From Streptosporangium violaceochromogenes (GTDB lineage: Bacteria > Actinomycetota > Actinomycetes > Streptosporangiales > Streptosporangiaceae), in the NCBI RefSeq assembly GCF_014654615.1, contig NZ_BNBB01000018.1:1-64000 (forward strand): a DNA stretch of 64,000 nucleotides, written 5' to 3'. This document shows positions 6,700 through 14,608 of this stretch, piece by piece; positions within the stretch are counted from its first letter, which is position 1; every line of letters begins with the position of its first letter. The notes beneath the pieces were generated by a model. The model was not told the origin of the DNA, did not search any database, and saw only the letters and a list, made by a program, of their open reading frames with translations. The position numbers and the translations under genes were made by a program.

Positions 6700-8895
6700 T
6701 CAGCGCTGGCTGAATCCATTCTTCGCATTTTTCCCGCACTTTCGGAGCGCATTCTCCAGTTGCCTCCGGGTGGCCAATGTGTGTGGGTGATCGGCGCCCA
6801 GCACCTGCTCGTAGAGTGCCAGTACCTCGCGATAGCCCTGCTCGGCCTCGGCATACCGTCCCGACTCCCCGGTCATCCGCGTCACCTCGTACCGGGCGGC
6901 CAATGTGTGTGGGTGGTGGGTGCCCAGTGTTTGTTCGTAGAGGGTCAGTATCTCGCGGTAGCGTTGTTCGGCTTCGGTGTACCGTCCTTGACCTCCGATT
7001 GCCTGCGCGATCGAGTATCGGATGGTCAACGTGTCCGGGTGGTGGGTGCCCAGTGTTTGTTCGTAGAGGGTCAGTATCTCGCGGTAGCGTTGTTCGGCTT
7101 CGGTGTACCGTCCTTGACCTCCGATTGCCTGCGCGATCGAGTATTGGACGGCCAACGTGTCCGGGTGGTCGGGGCGCAGAGCCTGCTCCCGGATCGTCAG
7201 TATCTCGCGGTAGCCCTGTTCGGCTTCGGCGTACCGTCCTTGGAGTCCGGCTATCCGTGCGATCGAGTACCGGGTGCCCAGTGTGTCCGGGTGGTCGGGG
7301 CCCAGTGCCCGCTCCCGGATCGTCAGTATCTCGCGGTAGCCCTGTTCGGCCTCGGCGTACCGCCCCTGGGCGGCCGTGGATCGCATCGCGAGGTAGGCGA
7401 CGTACGCGCTGGAGGTGAGGACATCCGCGGGAGTGCGGGCATCGGTGCCGGTCACCTGAAAAAGGTGTACGGCGTGGGGGGTGAGGGCCTGCCAGAGCGG
7501 CCAGGTCGGGGGATCTTCGGGCAGCCCGGTCTGCTCGCTGTCGGCCGCCGTCTCAAGCAGTCGGGTGGCCAGGGCGGGGAAGCCGGAACCGGCGGGGCCG
7601 GGGGCGTGGTCGAGCGGGTTGCGCAGGCCGGTGTCACGCACCAGCGGATGCAGGGTCACCACAGCGGGCCGCGCCTGCCGGTCGAGGTCGACCAGCCCGA
7701 AACGGGCCAGATCGGTCAAGGTCTCCCACAGTTCTCCGCCGGTAATGCCCGCCAGCAGGGGTGAGGCGCTCAGTTCGGTGGGGGAAAGCAGGAGTTCGTA
7801 GGGAATGGGGGCGTCGGCCAGGTGCGCCAGTAGCCGCAGCAGCGGGCGGGCGTGGCGGCGTCCGGCCCGGGCCAGCTGGTCAAGGCTGTGCTCCCACGGC
7901 CATTCGATGATCGTGCGGGCGTCCTCCTGGGTCAGATGATCCGCCGTGGTCTTCCAGAGGTGGGGGCGGTGGGTGAGGAGGGCTTGGCGGTAGTCGGCGA
8001 ACGAGCGCGGCGGTGGAACATCGCCCTCACCTCCGACCAGGAAGGCCTCCGGCACCGTGCGGACGGCGGACAGGTAGGCGCCCACCAGCCGTAGCCCCAA
8101 CGGCAGGCACCCCAGCAGGCGTGCCAGCTTCGTCGCCTCCCGCAAGGTGCCCGCCTCGGCTCCGGCGTGGTCGCGCAAGACCTGCGCCGCGTCCTGGACC
8201 GTCAGCCGGGGCACGGTGTGCAGACGGGCCGCCGGCCCCCAGCGGCGGGGGTGCCCGTCGCGGCTGGTGATCACCGTTAGGCCGGGCGTCCCGGTGAGCG
8301 GCCTGACCCAGCCCGTCCCCTCGGCGACGGTGTGCTCACCGATGTCGAGCACGCCGGGCTCGTCGGCGTTGTCGACCACCAGCAGCCACGGCCGGTCCCG
8401 CCCGGCCAGGTGGGACCAGAGCAGGTCGGGTCCGTTCCCGACGGTGATGGCTTCGACGGACACCCCGAGGCGGTGGGCCAGGGCGTGCATGCCCACGGTC
8501 AGCCGGGAGGTGTCGTTGGCGCTCACCCACCACACCGTGACGCCTTGTTGCCGCGCCCGCCAGGCGACCTCAAGCGCCACGCTGCTTTTACCGCACCCGC
8601 CCAGACCGTGCAGGACGTGCACCGACCCGTGCGCGGTCGGGGCGGCCAAGGCCCCTTCCAGAACGGCCAGCACCTCGTCGCGGCCGCGCAGCGGAAACCG
8701 GACGTTCCGGCGCCCGACAGGAAGCTCCAGGGAGACCGGAATCGCGGCCGAGGCCGGCCGATCGTAGAAGTGGTTGTGCTGTACGCCGCTGCCCTGGACG
8801 GCCACCTGCGAACGGTCGTGGGCATGGGCGTACATCGCCGGGTTCGCCTCCGGCTCCGCGGGCGGGTCCGGCTCGGGCGATGGGACGGCGGTCAC
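6700..8895 (-). CDS. NLR-like STAND NTPase with C-terminal TPR array
   Basis: 731-aa protein. Residues 29-44 are a Gln/Asn-rich motif (SQVAVQGSGVQHNHFY). An NB-ARC-type NTPase follows: Walker A GLGGCGKSS (97-105), Walker B LLVVDNAD, sensor ITSRD, and the GLPL-like CLPLGLRLVGAYL. The last ~230 residues are five 42-aa TPR units (RYxEAEQxYREIL, H/DHPxTL). The GTG at 8895 overlaps the upstream gene's TGA by 4 nt; the open frame runs 155 codons further but there it is out of frame with that real gene. This is the architecture of bacterial NLR proteins: an N-terminal signalling motif, a nucleotide switch and a repeat ligand sensor. Such proteins act in antiphage defence or regulated cell death. Which it does here is inference. 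Confidence 0.85.
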   Translation of the reverse strand: MTAVPSPEPDPPAEPEANPAMYAHAHDRSQVAVQGSGVQHNHFYDRPASAAIPVSLELPVGRRNVRFPLRGRDEVLAVLEGALAAPTAHGSVHVLHGLGGCGKSSVALEVAWRARQQGVTVWWVSANDTSRLTVGMHALAHRLGVSVEAITVGNGPDLLWSHLAGRDRPWLLVVDNADEPGVLDIGEHTVAEGTGWVRPLTGTPGLTVITSRDGHPRRWGPAARLHTVPRLTVQDAAQVLRDHAGAEAGTLREATKLARLLGCLPLGLRLVGAYLSAVRTVPEAFLVGGEGDVPPPRSFADYRQALLTHRPHLWKTTADHLTQEDARTIIEWPWEHSLDQLARAGRRHARPLLRLLAHLADAPIPYELLLSPTELSASPLLAGITGGELWETLTDLARFGLVDLDRQARPAVVTLHPLVRDTGLRNPLDHAPGPAGSGFPALATRLLETAADSEQTGLPEDPPTWPLWQALTPHAVHLFQVTGTDARTPADVLTSSAYVAYLAMRSTAAQGRYAEAEQGYREILTIRERALGPDHPDTLGTRYSIARIAGLQGRYAEAEQGYREILTIREQALRPDHPDTLAVQYSIAQAIGGQGRYTEAEQRYREILTLYEQTLGTHHPDTLTIRYSIAQAIGGQGRYTEAEQRYREILTLYEQTLGTHHPHTLAARYEVTRMTGESGRYAEAEQGYREVLALYEQVLGADHPHTLATRRQLENALRKCGKNAKNGFSQR
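6911..7144 (-). repeat. identical 108-bp tandem TPR-coding repeats
   Basis: Bases 6911-7018 and 7037-7144 are identical over 108 bp and spaced exactly 126 bp (42 codons) apart, inside the TPR region of the NB-ARC gene. The neighbouring units are only similar. Such sequence identity at the DNA level points to recent duplication or gene conversion. Confidence 0.9.
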
Positions 8896-9323
8896 CGTGC
8901 GGAGCCGAAGGTGTTGGTCTGCACCCCTTGGCCCTGCACCGCCTGCTGAGCGTGGCCGTACGCCTGGGCGTTGACCTGAACCGCGCCGGAGGCCGCCGCG
9001 GGTACGTGCTGGGCGATGAAGTCCAGTACCGCCCGCAACTGCGGCTCCCGTTCCGGTTCCTCCTCCAGCAGGTCGGCGAATCGGGTCCGCCACGCCGCCT
9101 CCTGTGCGGCTTTGACCTGCTCCGCCTGATCGGCGGCGGCCGAGGTCAGCTCCTGACGGCTGCGCTCCAGCCGGGTCTCCTGCCGGGCCTGCTGCTCGGA
9201 GTCCCCCCGGCCCAGCAGCCTGCCGAAGCGCGTCTTCACCTCGGTCCAGGCATCGGTGGCCATCGCCGTCACCAGTCCCGCACCGGCGGCACCCGCCAGT
9301 GCCGTCAATGCCTCGCTCAGCAT
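8892..9323 (-). CDS. small helical partner of the NLR protein, with C-terminal amyloid-like motif
   Basis: 143-aa protein. Residues 1-22 are hydrophobic and Ala/Gly-rich (ALTALAGAAGAGLVTA), then TDAWTEVKTRFGRLLGRGD and a long charged helix to about 108. Residues 125-140 read AQQAVQGQGVQTNTFG, closely resembling SQVAVQGSGVQHNHFY near the start of the downstream NB-ARC protein. In bacterial NLR/amyloid pairs described from multicellular bacteria, a small effector (for example the Bell type) carries the motif at its C-terminus and the NLR carries the copy at its N-terminus. The organisation here is the same, and the helical N-terminus fits such a membrane-acting effector. ATG at 9323 with AAGGGA upstream; stop overlaps the next start by 4 nt. 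Effector class is inferred. Confidence 0.7.
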   Translation of the reverse strand: MLSEALTALAGAAGAGLVTAMATDAWTEVKTRFGRLLGRGDSEQQARQETRLERSRQELTSAAADQAEQVKAAQEAAWRTRFADLLEEEPEREPQLRAVLDFIAQHVPAAASGAVQVNAQAYGHAQQAVQGQGVQTNTFGSAR

Positions 9324-9893
9324 CCGTCCCTTGCCTTTCCGCTTCCCCTGCCCCCGGCATCTCCGGCTGTTACCTCTCAATTACCTCACTGGCCGTCGAA
9401 GCGGGCGAGTTTCCAGCCAAATGGCATCGGAACTTAAGTCTGCCGCGCGGCTCGTCCGGTGAGAGAAAACGTCCGGACCGCAGGGGCCGTCGCGGCGATA
9501 AACAATCCCATAAGGCTTGTGACGCCTCGTGGTCGTGCTCCGCGTCGATGGCAGCCGGCGTGTGGCGGCGTGGTCGCGGTCGGCCGAAGATTCGCGGGCG
9601 GATCGCCTTTAACCCCGTATGAAGGTCCTCGCCGAATCGGCCCTTGGACCGCGGCCTCAAGTCTTCGGCGGGCGGGTGAAATGGTGTGCCCCGGAGTGAA
9701 TCGGCAGTTTAACGGGGCTTCGTCGCCGTGCTGGCCGGCGGGGGATCAGGCGGCCTGGGAGAACAGGTCACGCGAAGTGAACCGCTTTTTGTCGTTATAT
9801 CGGCTACCTGTAACCTTCTTTCCTGTACGGCAAATACCTGAAGTGCGCACCTGCCGCAACGGCATTCGGGAGTCCTACGGCACGCTGGTCGCG
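9324..9893. other. 570-bp intergenic region containing repeat copy A
   Basis: No supportable gene. It contains the promoter side of the NLR operon (adjoining 9323) and copy A of a direct repeat (about 9611-9707). A segment at 9771-9786 (gcgaagtgaaccgctt) also nearly repeats the end of copy B near 11016-11029. AT-rich patches around 9780-9830 may hold regulatory signals. Confidence 0.5.
9611..9707 (+). repeat. ~95-bp dispersed direct repeat, copy A
   Basis: It shares a perfect core, gaaggtcctcgccgaatcgg, and then an alternating pattern of matches (cttgg, gcg.cct, cgggtga, tggt.tgcc, agtgaa.cg) with copy B at 10932-11027, in the same orientation. Identity by eye is about 75-80 percent. The lgt gene lies between the copies. 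Confidence 0.7.
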
Positions 9894-10790
9894 TCAGGTG
9901 CTCTCGGTCGGATCGGGGGCCCGCCCGTCGTTCCCCTCGCGCGAGGCGTTGTTGTGTGCGACCGGAACCACGATCTGTTCGGTGTCCTTGCCGCGAGTCA
10001 CCCAGAGATAGACCAGCGCGCCGATGAACAGCACGATCGAGGTCCACTGGTTGATCCGCAGTCCCAGGAACGTCACCGCGTGGTCCACTCCGCCCACCGG
10101 GTCGATCCGCAGCCCCTCGATCCAGAACCGCCCGAACGTGTAGCCGGCGACGTAGAGGGCGAACAGGCGGCCGTGGCGCAGCGTGAACCGCCTGCCGGCC
10201 AGGAGCAGCCCGAACCCGAGCGCCGTGTTCCACAGCGACTCGTACAGGAACGTCGGATGGTAGAGCAGTCCTGGCACGCCGCCGTGTGCCCGGTCGATCT
10301 CCAGGCCCCACGGCAACGTGGTCGGACTGCCGTACAGCTCCTGGTTGAACCAGTTGCCCCAGCGGGCGATCGCCTGCCCGAACGCGATGCCGGGCGCGAC
10401 CGTGTCGGCCACGGGCCCCAGGGGCAGCCCTCGGCGGCGGCAGGCCAGCCAGACGCCCACGCCTCCCAGGGCGACCGCGCCCCAGATGCTGAGCCCGCCT
10501 TCCCAGATGAACAGCGCCCGGTAGGGCTCCTTGATCGCGCGCGGGCCGAAGTAGGTCTGCCAGTCGGTGATGACGTGGTAGAGGCGGGCGCCGATCAGGC
10601 CGAAGATCACAGCGGGGGCCGCGATGTCGCCGATCGTGCCCTTCTCACCGCCGAGAGCACGCCAGCGGCGCTCGCTCAGCCAGATGCCGAAGCCGATCGC
10701 GAGGATGAAGCACAGCGCGTAGGCCCGGATCGGGATGAACCCGAGATACCAGACCCCTTGGGAAGGGCTGGGAATCGAGGCAAGGGGCAT
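9894..10790 (-). CDS. lgt: prolipoprotein diacylglyceryl transferase
   Basis: 298-aa polytopic membrane enzyme that transfers diacylglycerol from phosphatidylglycerol to the lipobox cysteine of prolipoproteins, the first step of lipoprotein maturation. Evidence is an N-terminal GVWYLGFIPIRAYALCFILA segment, the conserved GARLYHVITDW (67-77), the family signature GQAIARWGNWFNQELYG (138-154) and a series of hydrophobic segments to the end. The hydrophilic C-terminal tail (about 275-298) is typical of actinomycete copies. The ATG at 10790 fits the start of homologues; the 64-codon upstream extension has no membrane character. It probably serves lipoproteins such as those encoded at 29215 and 54507. 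Neighbours are unrelated and it appears to be a single-gene unit. Confidence 0.95.
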   Translation of the reverse strand: MPLASIPSPSQGVWYLGFIPIRAYALCFILAIGFGIWLSERRWRALGGEKGTIGDIAAPAVIFGLIGARLYHVITDWQTYFGPRAIKEPYRALFIWEGGLSIWGAVALGGVGVWLACRRRGLPLGPVADTVAPGIAFGQAIARWGNWFNQELYGSPTTLPWGLEIDRAHGGVPGLLYHPTFLYESLWNTALGFGLLLAGRRFTLRHGRLFALYVAGYTFGRFWIEGLRIDPVGGVDHAVTFLGLRINQWTSIVLFIGALVYLWVTRGKDTEQIVVPVAHNNASREGNDGRAPDPTEST

Positions 10791-11242
10791 GCCGGTGAGG
10801 CTAGTCAAGGCGAGGCCACCTGGCCGCCTTCGTGACCTGATCGCAAATCTTCCGCGGTGTGACGCGCTGTGGACGAACCGGCGCGGCATTCGACGGCGGC
10901 CTTGACACGGTCCCCGGCCCTGCTGGGCTTGACCCTGTGGTGAAGGTCCTCGCCGAATCGGGTCTTGGGCTGCGACCTTCACGTCCTCGGCCGACGGGTG
11001 AGGTGGTTTGCCCTTGAAGTGAACCGCTTGTGTGGCGGTGGTTCGCCCGTGCCGGGGTCATCCGCGGGTGGCCTCGGCGGAACCGTTTCTCCGCTCGCGA
11101 TTCGTGCGGCATCCGCCCGGCCTCGGCGAAACATGGACGAAGCCGAAAGGGTCGTCGCCGTGGCGACGGGCGAGTTGGAGGACATCCCCGACCTGGCGCG
11201 GCGGCTCCTCAAACTCCGTGAGCAGTAGGGGGATCGCGAGGG
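10791..11242. other. 452-bp intergenic region containing repeat copy B
   Basis: No firmly supportable gene. It holds copy B of the direct repeat. An ATG at 11133 opens 31 codons (ending DLARRLLKLREQ) with reasonable codon use but no ribosome site; it could be a remnant of a gene or a chance frame. Confidence 0.4.
10932..11027 (+). repeat. ~95-bp dispersed direct repeat, copy B
   Basis: Second copy of the element at 9611-9707, same orientation, on the other side of lgt. Its 3' part (ggtttgcccttgaagtgaacc) can form a short stem through GGTT and AACC. No open reading frame is conserved between the copies, so it is unlikely to be coding. Confidence 0.7.
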
Positions 11243-11809
11243 TCAGCACAGGTTGCCCCCGCTGGGGCCGGAGAGAACCTGCAAGGAGTAGACGCGGCTT
11301 TTCTCGCCCGGCTGGTCGGAGTACCCCACCGACAGATGGGCCTTCCGGCCGTTGACGATCTTGATCAGGCAGGTCCGCGCCTCCTCGTTCTCCCGCTTCG
11401 GTGCCGGCTTCCAGCCGTCCTTGATCGCGGCCTTGCGGTAGAAGGACGGTATGCCGGTCCGCGACGCCGAAACCCGGTAGAACTGCTCGGCGTACGCGAG
11501 CCGGTCGTCGTCGGTGCATCCCCCTCCCCGCCTCCCGTACGGCTCCGCCCCGGCCGGGCGGGCGTCAAGGACGCTGAGCGCCGCAAGGGCCGAAGCGAGC
11601 CGCCTGTCGTCGTCGGTGCAACGAGGAAACAGTGAATCGGGCATCAATGATGAGGCAAGGCGATCCCGGGCGAAAATACCGACCCCCAGGCCGCCTACGG
11701 CGGCGACAGCGCCGCCAAGAGCACCGACCATGAGCATCGCGATGACCAGACGCTTCACGGTTTGGAGCTTAACCCCGCTGTGAGGAGGTCCAATAGGTCT
11801 GAAGGCCAT
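11243..11809 (-). CDS. hypothetical protein with N-terminal membrane anchor
   Basis: 188-aa protein. One hydrophobic segment (about residues 20-45, LVIAMLMVGALGGAVAAVGG) follows a basic stretch, giving a signal anchor or uncleaved signal peptide; the rest is predicted to be extracytoplasmic. Two CTDDDR sequences about 35 residues apart (PRCTDDDRRLASAL and GGCTDDDRLAYAE) suggest an internal duplication with one Cys each. There are two further cysteines, one at the C-terminus. No family is recognised. The start is uncertain: a GTG at codon 18, just before KRLVIAM, is also plausible. Confidence 0.6.
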   Translation of the reverse strand: MAFRPIGPPHSGVKLQTVKRLVIAMLMVGALGGAVAAVGGLGVGIFARDRLASSLMPDSLFPRCTDDDRRLASALAALSVLDARPAGAEPYGRRGGGCTDDDRLAYAEQFYRVSASRTGIPSFYRKAAIKDGWKPAPKRENEEARTCLIKIVNGRKAHLSVGYSDQPGEKSRVYSLQVLSGPSGGNLC

Positions 11810-11887
11810 GGGAATCCCGGCCGTGCACGGCAGATGGCGTCAGCTCCTTCCATGGGCCGGGACGCGTTCCGCTCGTAGGCTGATCAC

Positions 11888-12223
11888 ATGACGCCCTACG
11901 TTGAGGTGCACGTGACCGCCGGTACCCGGGAGGAGGCGGAGAGGATCTGCGACGCCGCCGTGCGGGGGCGGGTGGCGGCGTGCGCGCAGATCGCCGGGCC
12001 GATCGTCTCCGTCTACCGGTGGGCGGGCGAGGTCCGGCGGGACGAGGAGTTCCTGATCCTCATGAAGACCGGCGGGGACCGCCTGGACGACCTCGTCTCC
12101 GTTGTGAGGGCCGAGCACTCCTACGAGACGCCGGAGATCGTGGCCGTCCCCATCGAGGGCGGACTGGCGGACTATCTGACCTGGATCACGGCGGAGACGA
12201 CGGAGGCTCCTCCGGCCGGGTAG
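11888..12223 (+). CDS. cutA: CutA divalent-cation tolerance protein
   Basis: 111-aa protein of the trimeric CutA family: N-terminal YVEVHVTAGTREEAERI, RVAACAQI, the SVYRWAGEV strand and the signature HSYETPEIVAVPIEGGLADYLTWI. CutA proteins are linked to copper tolerance in enterobacteria, but their general biochemical role is unresolved. TAGGCT at 11876-11881 ends 6 nt before the ATG and no Shine-Dalgarno is present, so the transcript is probably leaderless. A single-gene unit. Confidence 0.93.
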   Translation: MTPYVEVHVTAGTREEAERICDAAVRGRVAACAQIAGPIVSVYRWAGEVRRDEEFLILMKTGGDRLDDLVSVVRAEHSYETPEIVAVPIEGGLADYLTWITAETTEAPPAG

Positions 12224-12282
12224 CCTCCGGCGCGGTGCGTACCGGGTCCCGCCTCCGTGGCCCGCCGGGGGGGTTTCCCGGG

Positions 12283-12897
12283 TCACCGCCCGGCCGGGTC
12301 ACGCCGTTCGCGCCGGCGGGCGGCCGGCAGCCGGAACAGCACATGGCGGCGGAGCCGGTGGCCGGGAGGCAGGGCGGGGTGGTCGAAGTCCTCGGCCGGG
12401 TCGCGGGTCATCCCCAGGCGTTCCATGACCGCGCGGGAGCGCAGGTTCACGGCGGCGGTGAAGGACACCACCTCCTCCAGACCGAGCCGGTCGAAGGCGG
12501 CGTCGAGCGCGGCGGTGGCCGCCTCGGTGGCGTATCCCTTTCCCCAGGAGGGGCGGCTCAGCCGCCAGGCGATCTCCACCGCGGGCAGGAAGGGGGCCTC
12601 GAACGTGGGCCGGTGCAGGCCCGTGAAGCCGATGAACTCGCCGGTCTCGGCGACCTCCAGGGCCCAGCGGCCCCACCCCCGGCGTGTGATCGCCTCGGCG
12701 GACGCGGCGGCGAACGCGTCGCTCTCCTCGCGGGAGAGGGGGGCCGGGAAGTGCTCCATGACCCGCGGGTCGGCGTTGAGTGCGGCGAAGGGCTCCAGGT
12801 CGGAGGGGCGCCAGGGCCGCATCAGAAGACGCGCGGTGCGCAGCTCGGCCGGCGATCCGGTTTCCCCGGGTTCCTGTCGGCGGGCTTCAGACGTCAT
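12283..12897 (-). CDS. GNAT acetyltransferase, RimJ/RimL type
   Basis: 204-aa protein with the Acetyltransf_3 pattern: LRTARLLMRPWRPSDLEPFAAL, FIGFTGLH, VEIAWRLSRPSWGKGYATEAATAAL (acetyl-CoA pyrophosphate loop), VVSFTAAVNLRSRAVMERLGM. It transfers an acetyl group from acetyl-CoA to an amine, with unknown substrate. TATGTT at 12905-12910 lies 7 nt from the ATG without a ribosome site, pointing to a leaderless mRNA. No neighbour suggests a pathway. Confidence 0.88.
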   Translation of the reverse strand: MTSEARRQEPGETGSPAELRTARLLMRPWRPSDLEPFAALNADPRVMEHFPAPLSREESDAFAAASAEAITRRGWGRWALEVAETGEFIGFTGLHRPTFEAPFLPAVEIAWRLSRPSWGKGYATEAATAALDAAFDRLGLEEVVSFTAAVNLRSRAVMERLGMTRDPAEDFDHPALPPGHRLRRHVLFRLPAARRRERRDPAGR

Positions 12898-13091
12898 TCA
12901 GAGGAACATACCGGTTGCCCTTTTCCGCGGTGAGCGGCGATTCGCCGCGTGGGCCCGCGGGAGCGTTGATCGACCGGGAGTTCTGCCCGCTGGCGGACTC
13001 CTGGGACGGTCGGTGGAGTCCGCCGGTCAGGTCCTGCTTCAGCCTCGTTTCCCCGGTTCGTCCGCCGGACGACTCCGGCGCCGGGGCGGCC

Positions 13092-13910
13092 TCAGGGTTT
13101 GCGGGCGACGCCGCAGAACTCGTCGACCTCGCGGATGAGGCCGAAGTCGATGGGGTCGGGGCGCCAGTGCGGACACGAGACCACCCCGGGCTCCAGGAGC
13201 TCCAGGCCGTCGAAGAAGCGGGTGATCTGCCCGGGGGTGCGCAGGGTGTAGGGGACCGAGCCGCCGGCGTTCCAGATGGCGATGGCCTCGTCGAACTCCC
13301 GGCCCCGCACGACGTTGGTACCGTCGGCCACGGCAAGGTGGCTGCCCGGCGGCAGGGCGTCCACCAGCCGTTTCACGATCGACCGCGCCTCGTCGAGGTC
13401 GGGGATGTGCCCCAGGATGTTCAGCAGCATCAGGGCCACCGGCCGGTCGAGGTCCAGGGTGGTCCGACCGGCGGCCTCCAGGATCCTGCCGGGGTCGCGC
13501 AGGTCGGCGTCGATGTACTCGGTGACGCCCTGGGGGGTGCCGACGAGCAGGGCGCGGGCGTGCGCCAGCACGAGGGGGTCGTTGTCGACGTAGACGATCC
13601 GCGCCTCCGGGGCGATCCGCTGGGCGACCTCGTGGGTGTTGTCCACGGTGGGAAGGCCGGTGCCGATGTCCAGGAACTGGCGGATCCCCGCCGCCCCGGC
13701 CAGATGCTCGACGGCGCGGGCCAGGAACGTCCGTGAGCTGCGGGCGATCTCCACGATGTCGGGGAAGACCTCCCGGAACCTGTCGCCGACCTCGCGGTCC
13801 ACCGGGTAGTAGTCCTTCCCGCCCAGCCAGTAGTTCCAGATCCGGGGGGAGTGGGACACCGTGGTGTCAATCTTGGGGCGGGTGGTGGGGGGCGACGAAT
13901 GGTCCGTCAC
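13092..13910 (-). CDS. SAM-dependent methyltransferase (DUF574/Methyltransf_19)
   Basis: 272-aa cytoplasmic protein of the family expanded in filamentous actinomycetes. The signature N-terminus SPRIWNYWLGGKDYYPVDRE is followed by SAM-binding motif I FLDIGTGLPT (79-88), VYVDNDP (107-113), the DADLRDP loop and a C-terminal REVDEFCGVARKP. The GTG at 13910 has GAGGAGA upstream; the open frame extends 21 codons further without one. Substrates of this family are unknown in general. It stands alone between unlinked genes. Confidence 0.92.
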   Translation of the reverse strand: MTDHSSPPTTRPKIDTTVSHSPRIWNYWLGGKDYYPVDREVGDRFREVFPDIVEIARSSRTFLARAVEHLAGAAGIRQFLDIGTGLPTVDNTHEVAQRIAPEARIVYVDNDPLVLAHARALLVGTPQGVTEYIDADLRDPGRILEAAGRTTLDLDRPVALMLLNILGHIPDLDEARSIVKRLVDALPPGSHLAVADGTNVVRGREFDEAIAIWNAGGSVPYTLRTPGQITRFFDGLELLEPGVVSCPHWRPDPIDFGLIREVDEFCGVARKP

Positions 13911-14284
13911 GGCATCATCTCCTCGGCGGGAATCACGTGTCCGATCACCGCGCCCTCGGAAAAAGGGTCTCATCCGCCCGGGGCGGGGGTCACGGGCCTT
14001 GATCGTAATCCGCGCTCCGCCCCTGGTCCGGTGCCTTATGGCTTTACGTCACTTTCCGGGCGGTAAGACCTTATACCTCAAACGTTCTGGCGGGGCGGCC
14101 GGGGCGGAGACCTTGAAAACGGCCGGCGGAAAAGCGCTGCCCGGCATCGCCGAATCGGTCGTACGACACCTTCCCCGCGATCTCGGCGGTCCCTGCCGCG
14201 TCGGCAGGATTTGCATATATCATTAAAAAGGCATTTTCTCCATTTATCGTCGGACATATCCTGACCAGGAGGATCGGGGGAGCA
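13911..14284. other. 374-bp intergenic region
   Basis: No gene seen. AT-rich stretch at about 14208-14260 (CATATATCATTAAAAAGG) is unusual for this chromosome and probably holds the promoter of the 14285 gene. Confidence 0.5.
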
Positions 14285-14524
14285 ATGGCGCTCCATGCGA
14301 AGTGGACCACGGCCATGGCCAGGGGATGGGCGATCGTCGACGGGGTGAACGTCTACCGCGTGGTGACCGACATCTACGACGACGACCGGGCGGTGGCCGC
14401 CGTGACGACGGCCCAAGGATTCGGCGGCGGGCCCGGTACACCGCCCGACGTCCTCGCCCCGTACAAACCCGGAAACAAGATCGTGATTCAGGTGCGTGAC
14501 GGAGCGCGTGTTTCCCCCTCCTAG
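14285..14524 (+). CDS. small hypothetical protein
   Basis: 79-aa soluble protein. It begins MALHAKWTTAMARGWAIVDG and contains VNVYRVVTDIYDDDRAVAAV and a closing strand KIVIQVRDGA. GGAGG and GGGGGAG sit 4-18 nt before the ATG, downstream of an AT-rich promoter-like stretch, which supports expression. No family recognised. A minus-strand frame in the same place is less consistent with codon bias. Confidence 0.5.
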   Translation: MALHAKWTTAMARGWAIVDGVNVYRVVTDIYDDDRAVAAVTTAQGFGGGPGTPPDVLAPYKPGNKIVIQVRDGARVSPS

Positions 14525-14608
14525 CCGGCTCCCCTCCAGGGCGGGAAAGACGCGCATCCCCCGAAAGGGAGACCGCACCGGCCGGTTTCGGCCGGGTCCG
14601 TTGGGCGG

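Noticed and set aside
6911-7144. CRISPR-like repeat array
   Set aside because: The repeats are in frame, 126 bp apart and encode TPR units; there are no short spacers and no cas genes.
11133-11228. 31-codon frame ending DLARRLLKLREQ
   Set aside because: Plausible codons but no ribosome site, promoter or recognised family; listed only as part of the intergenic region.
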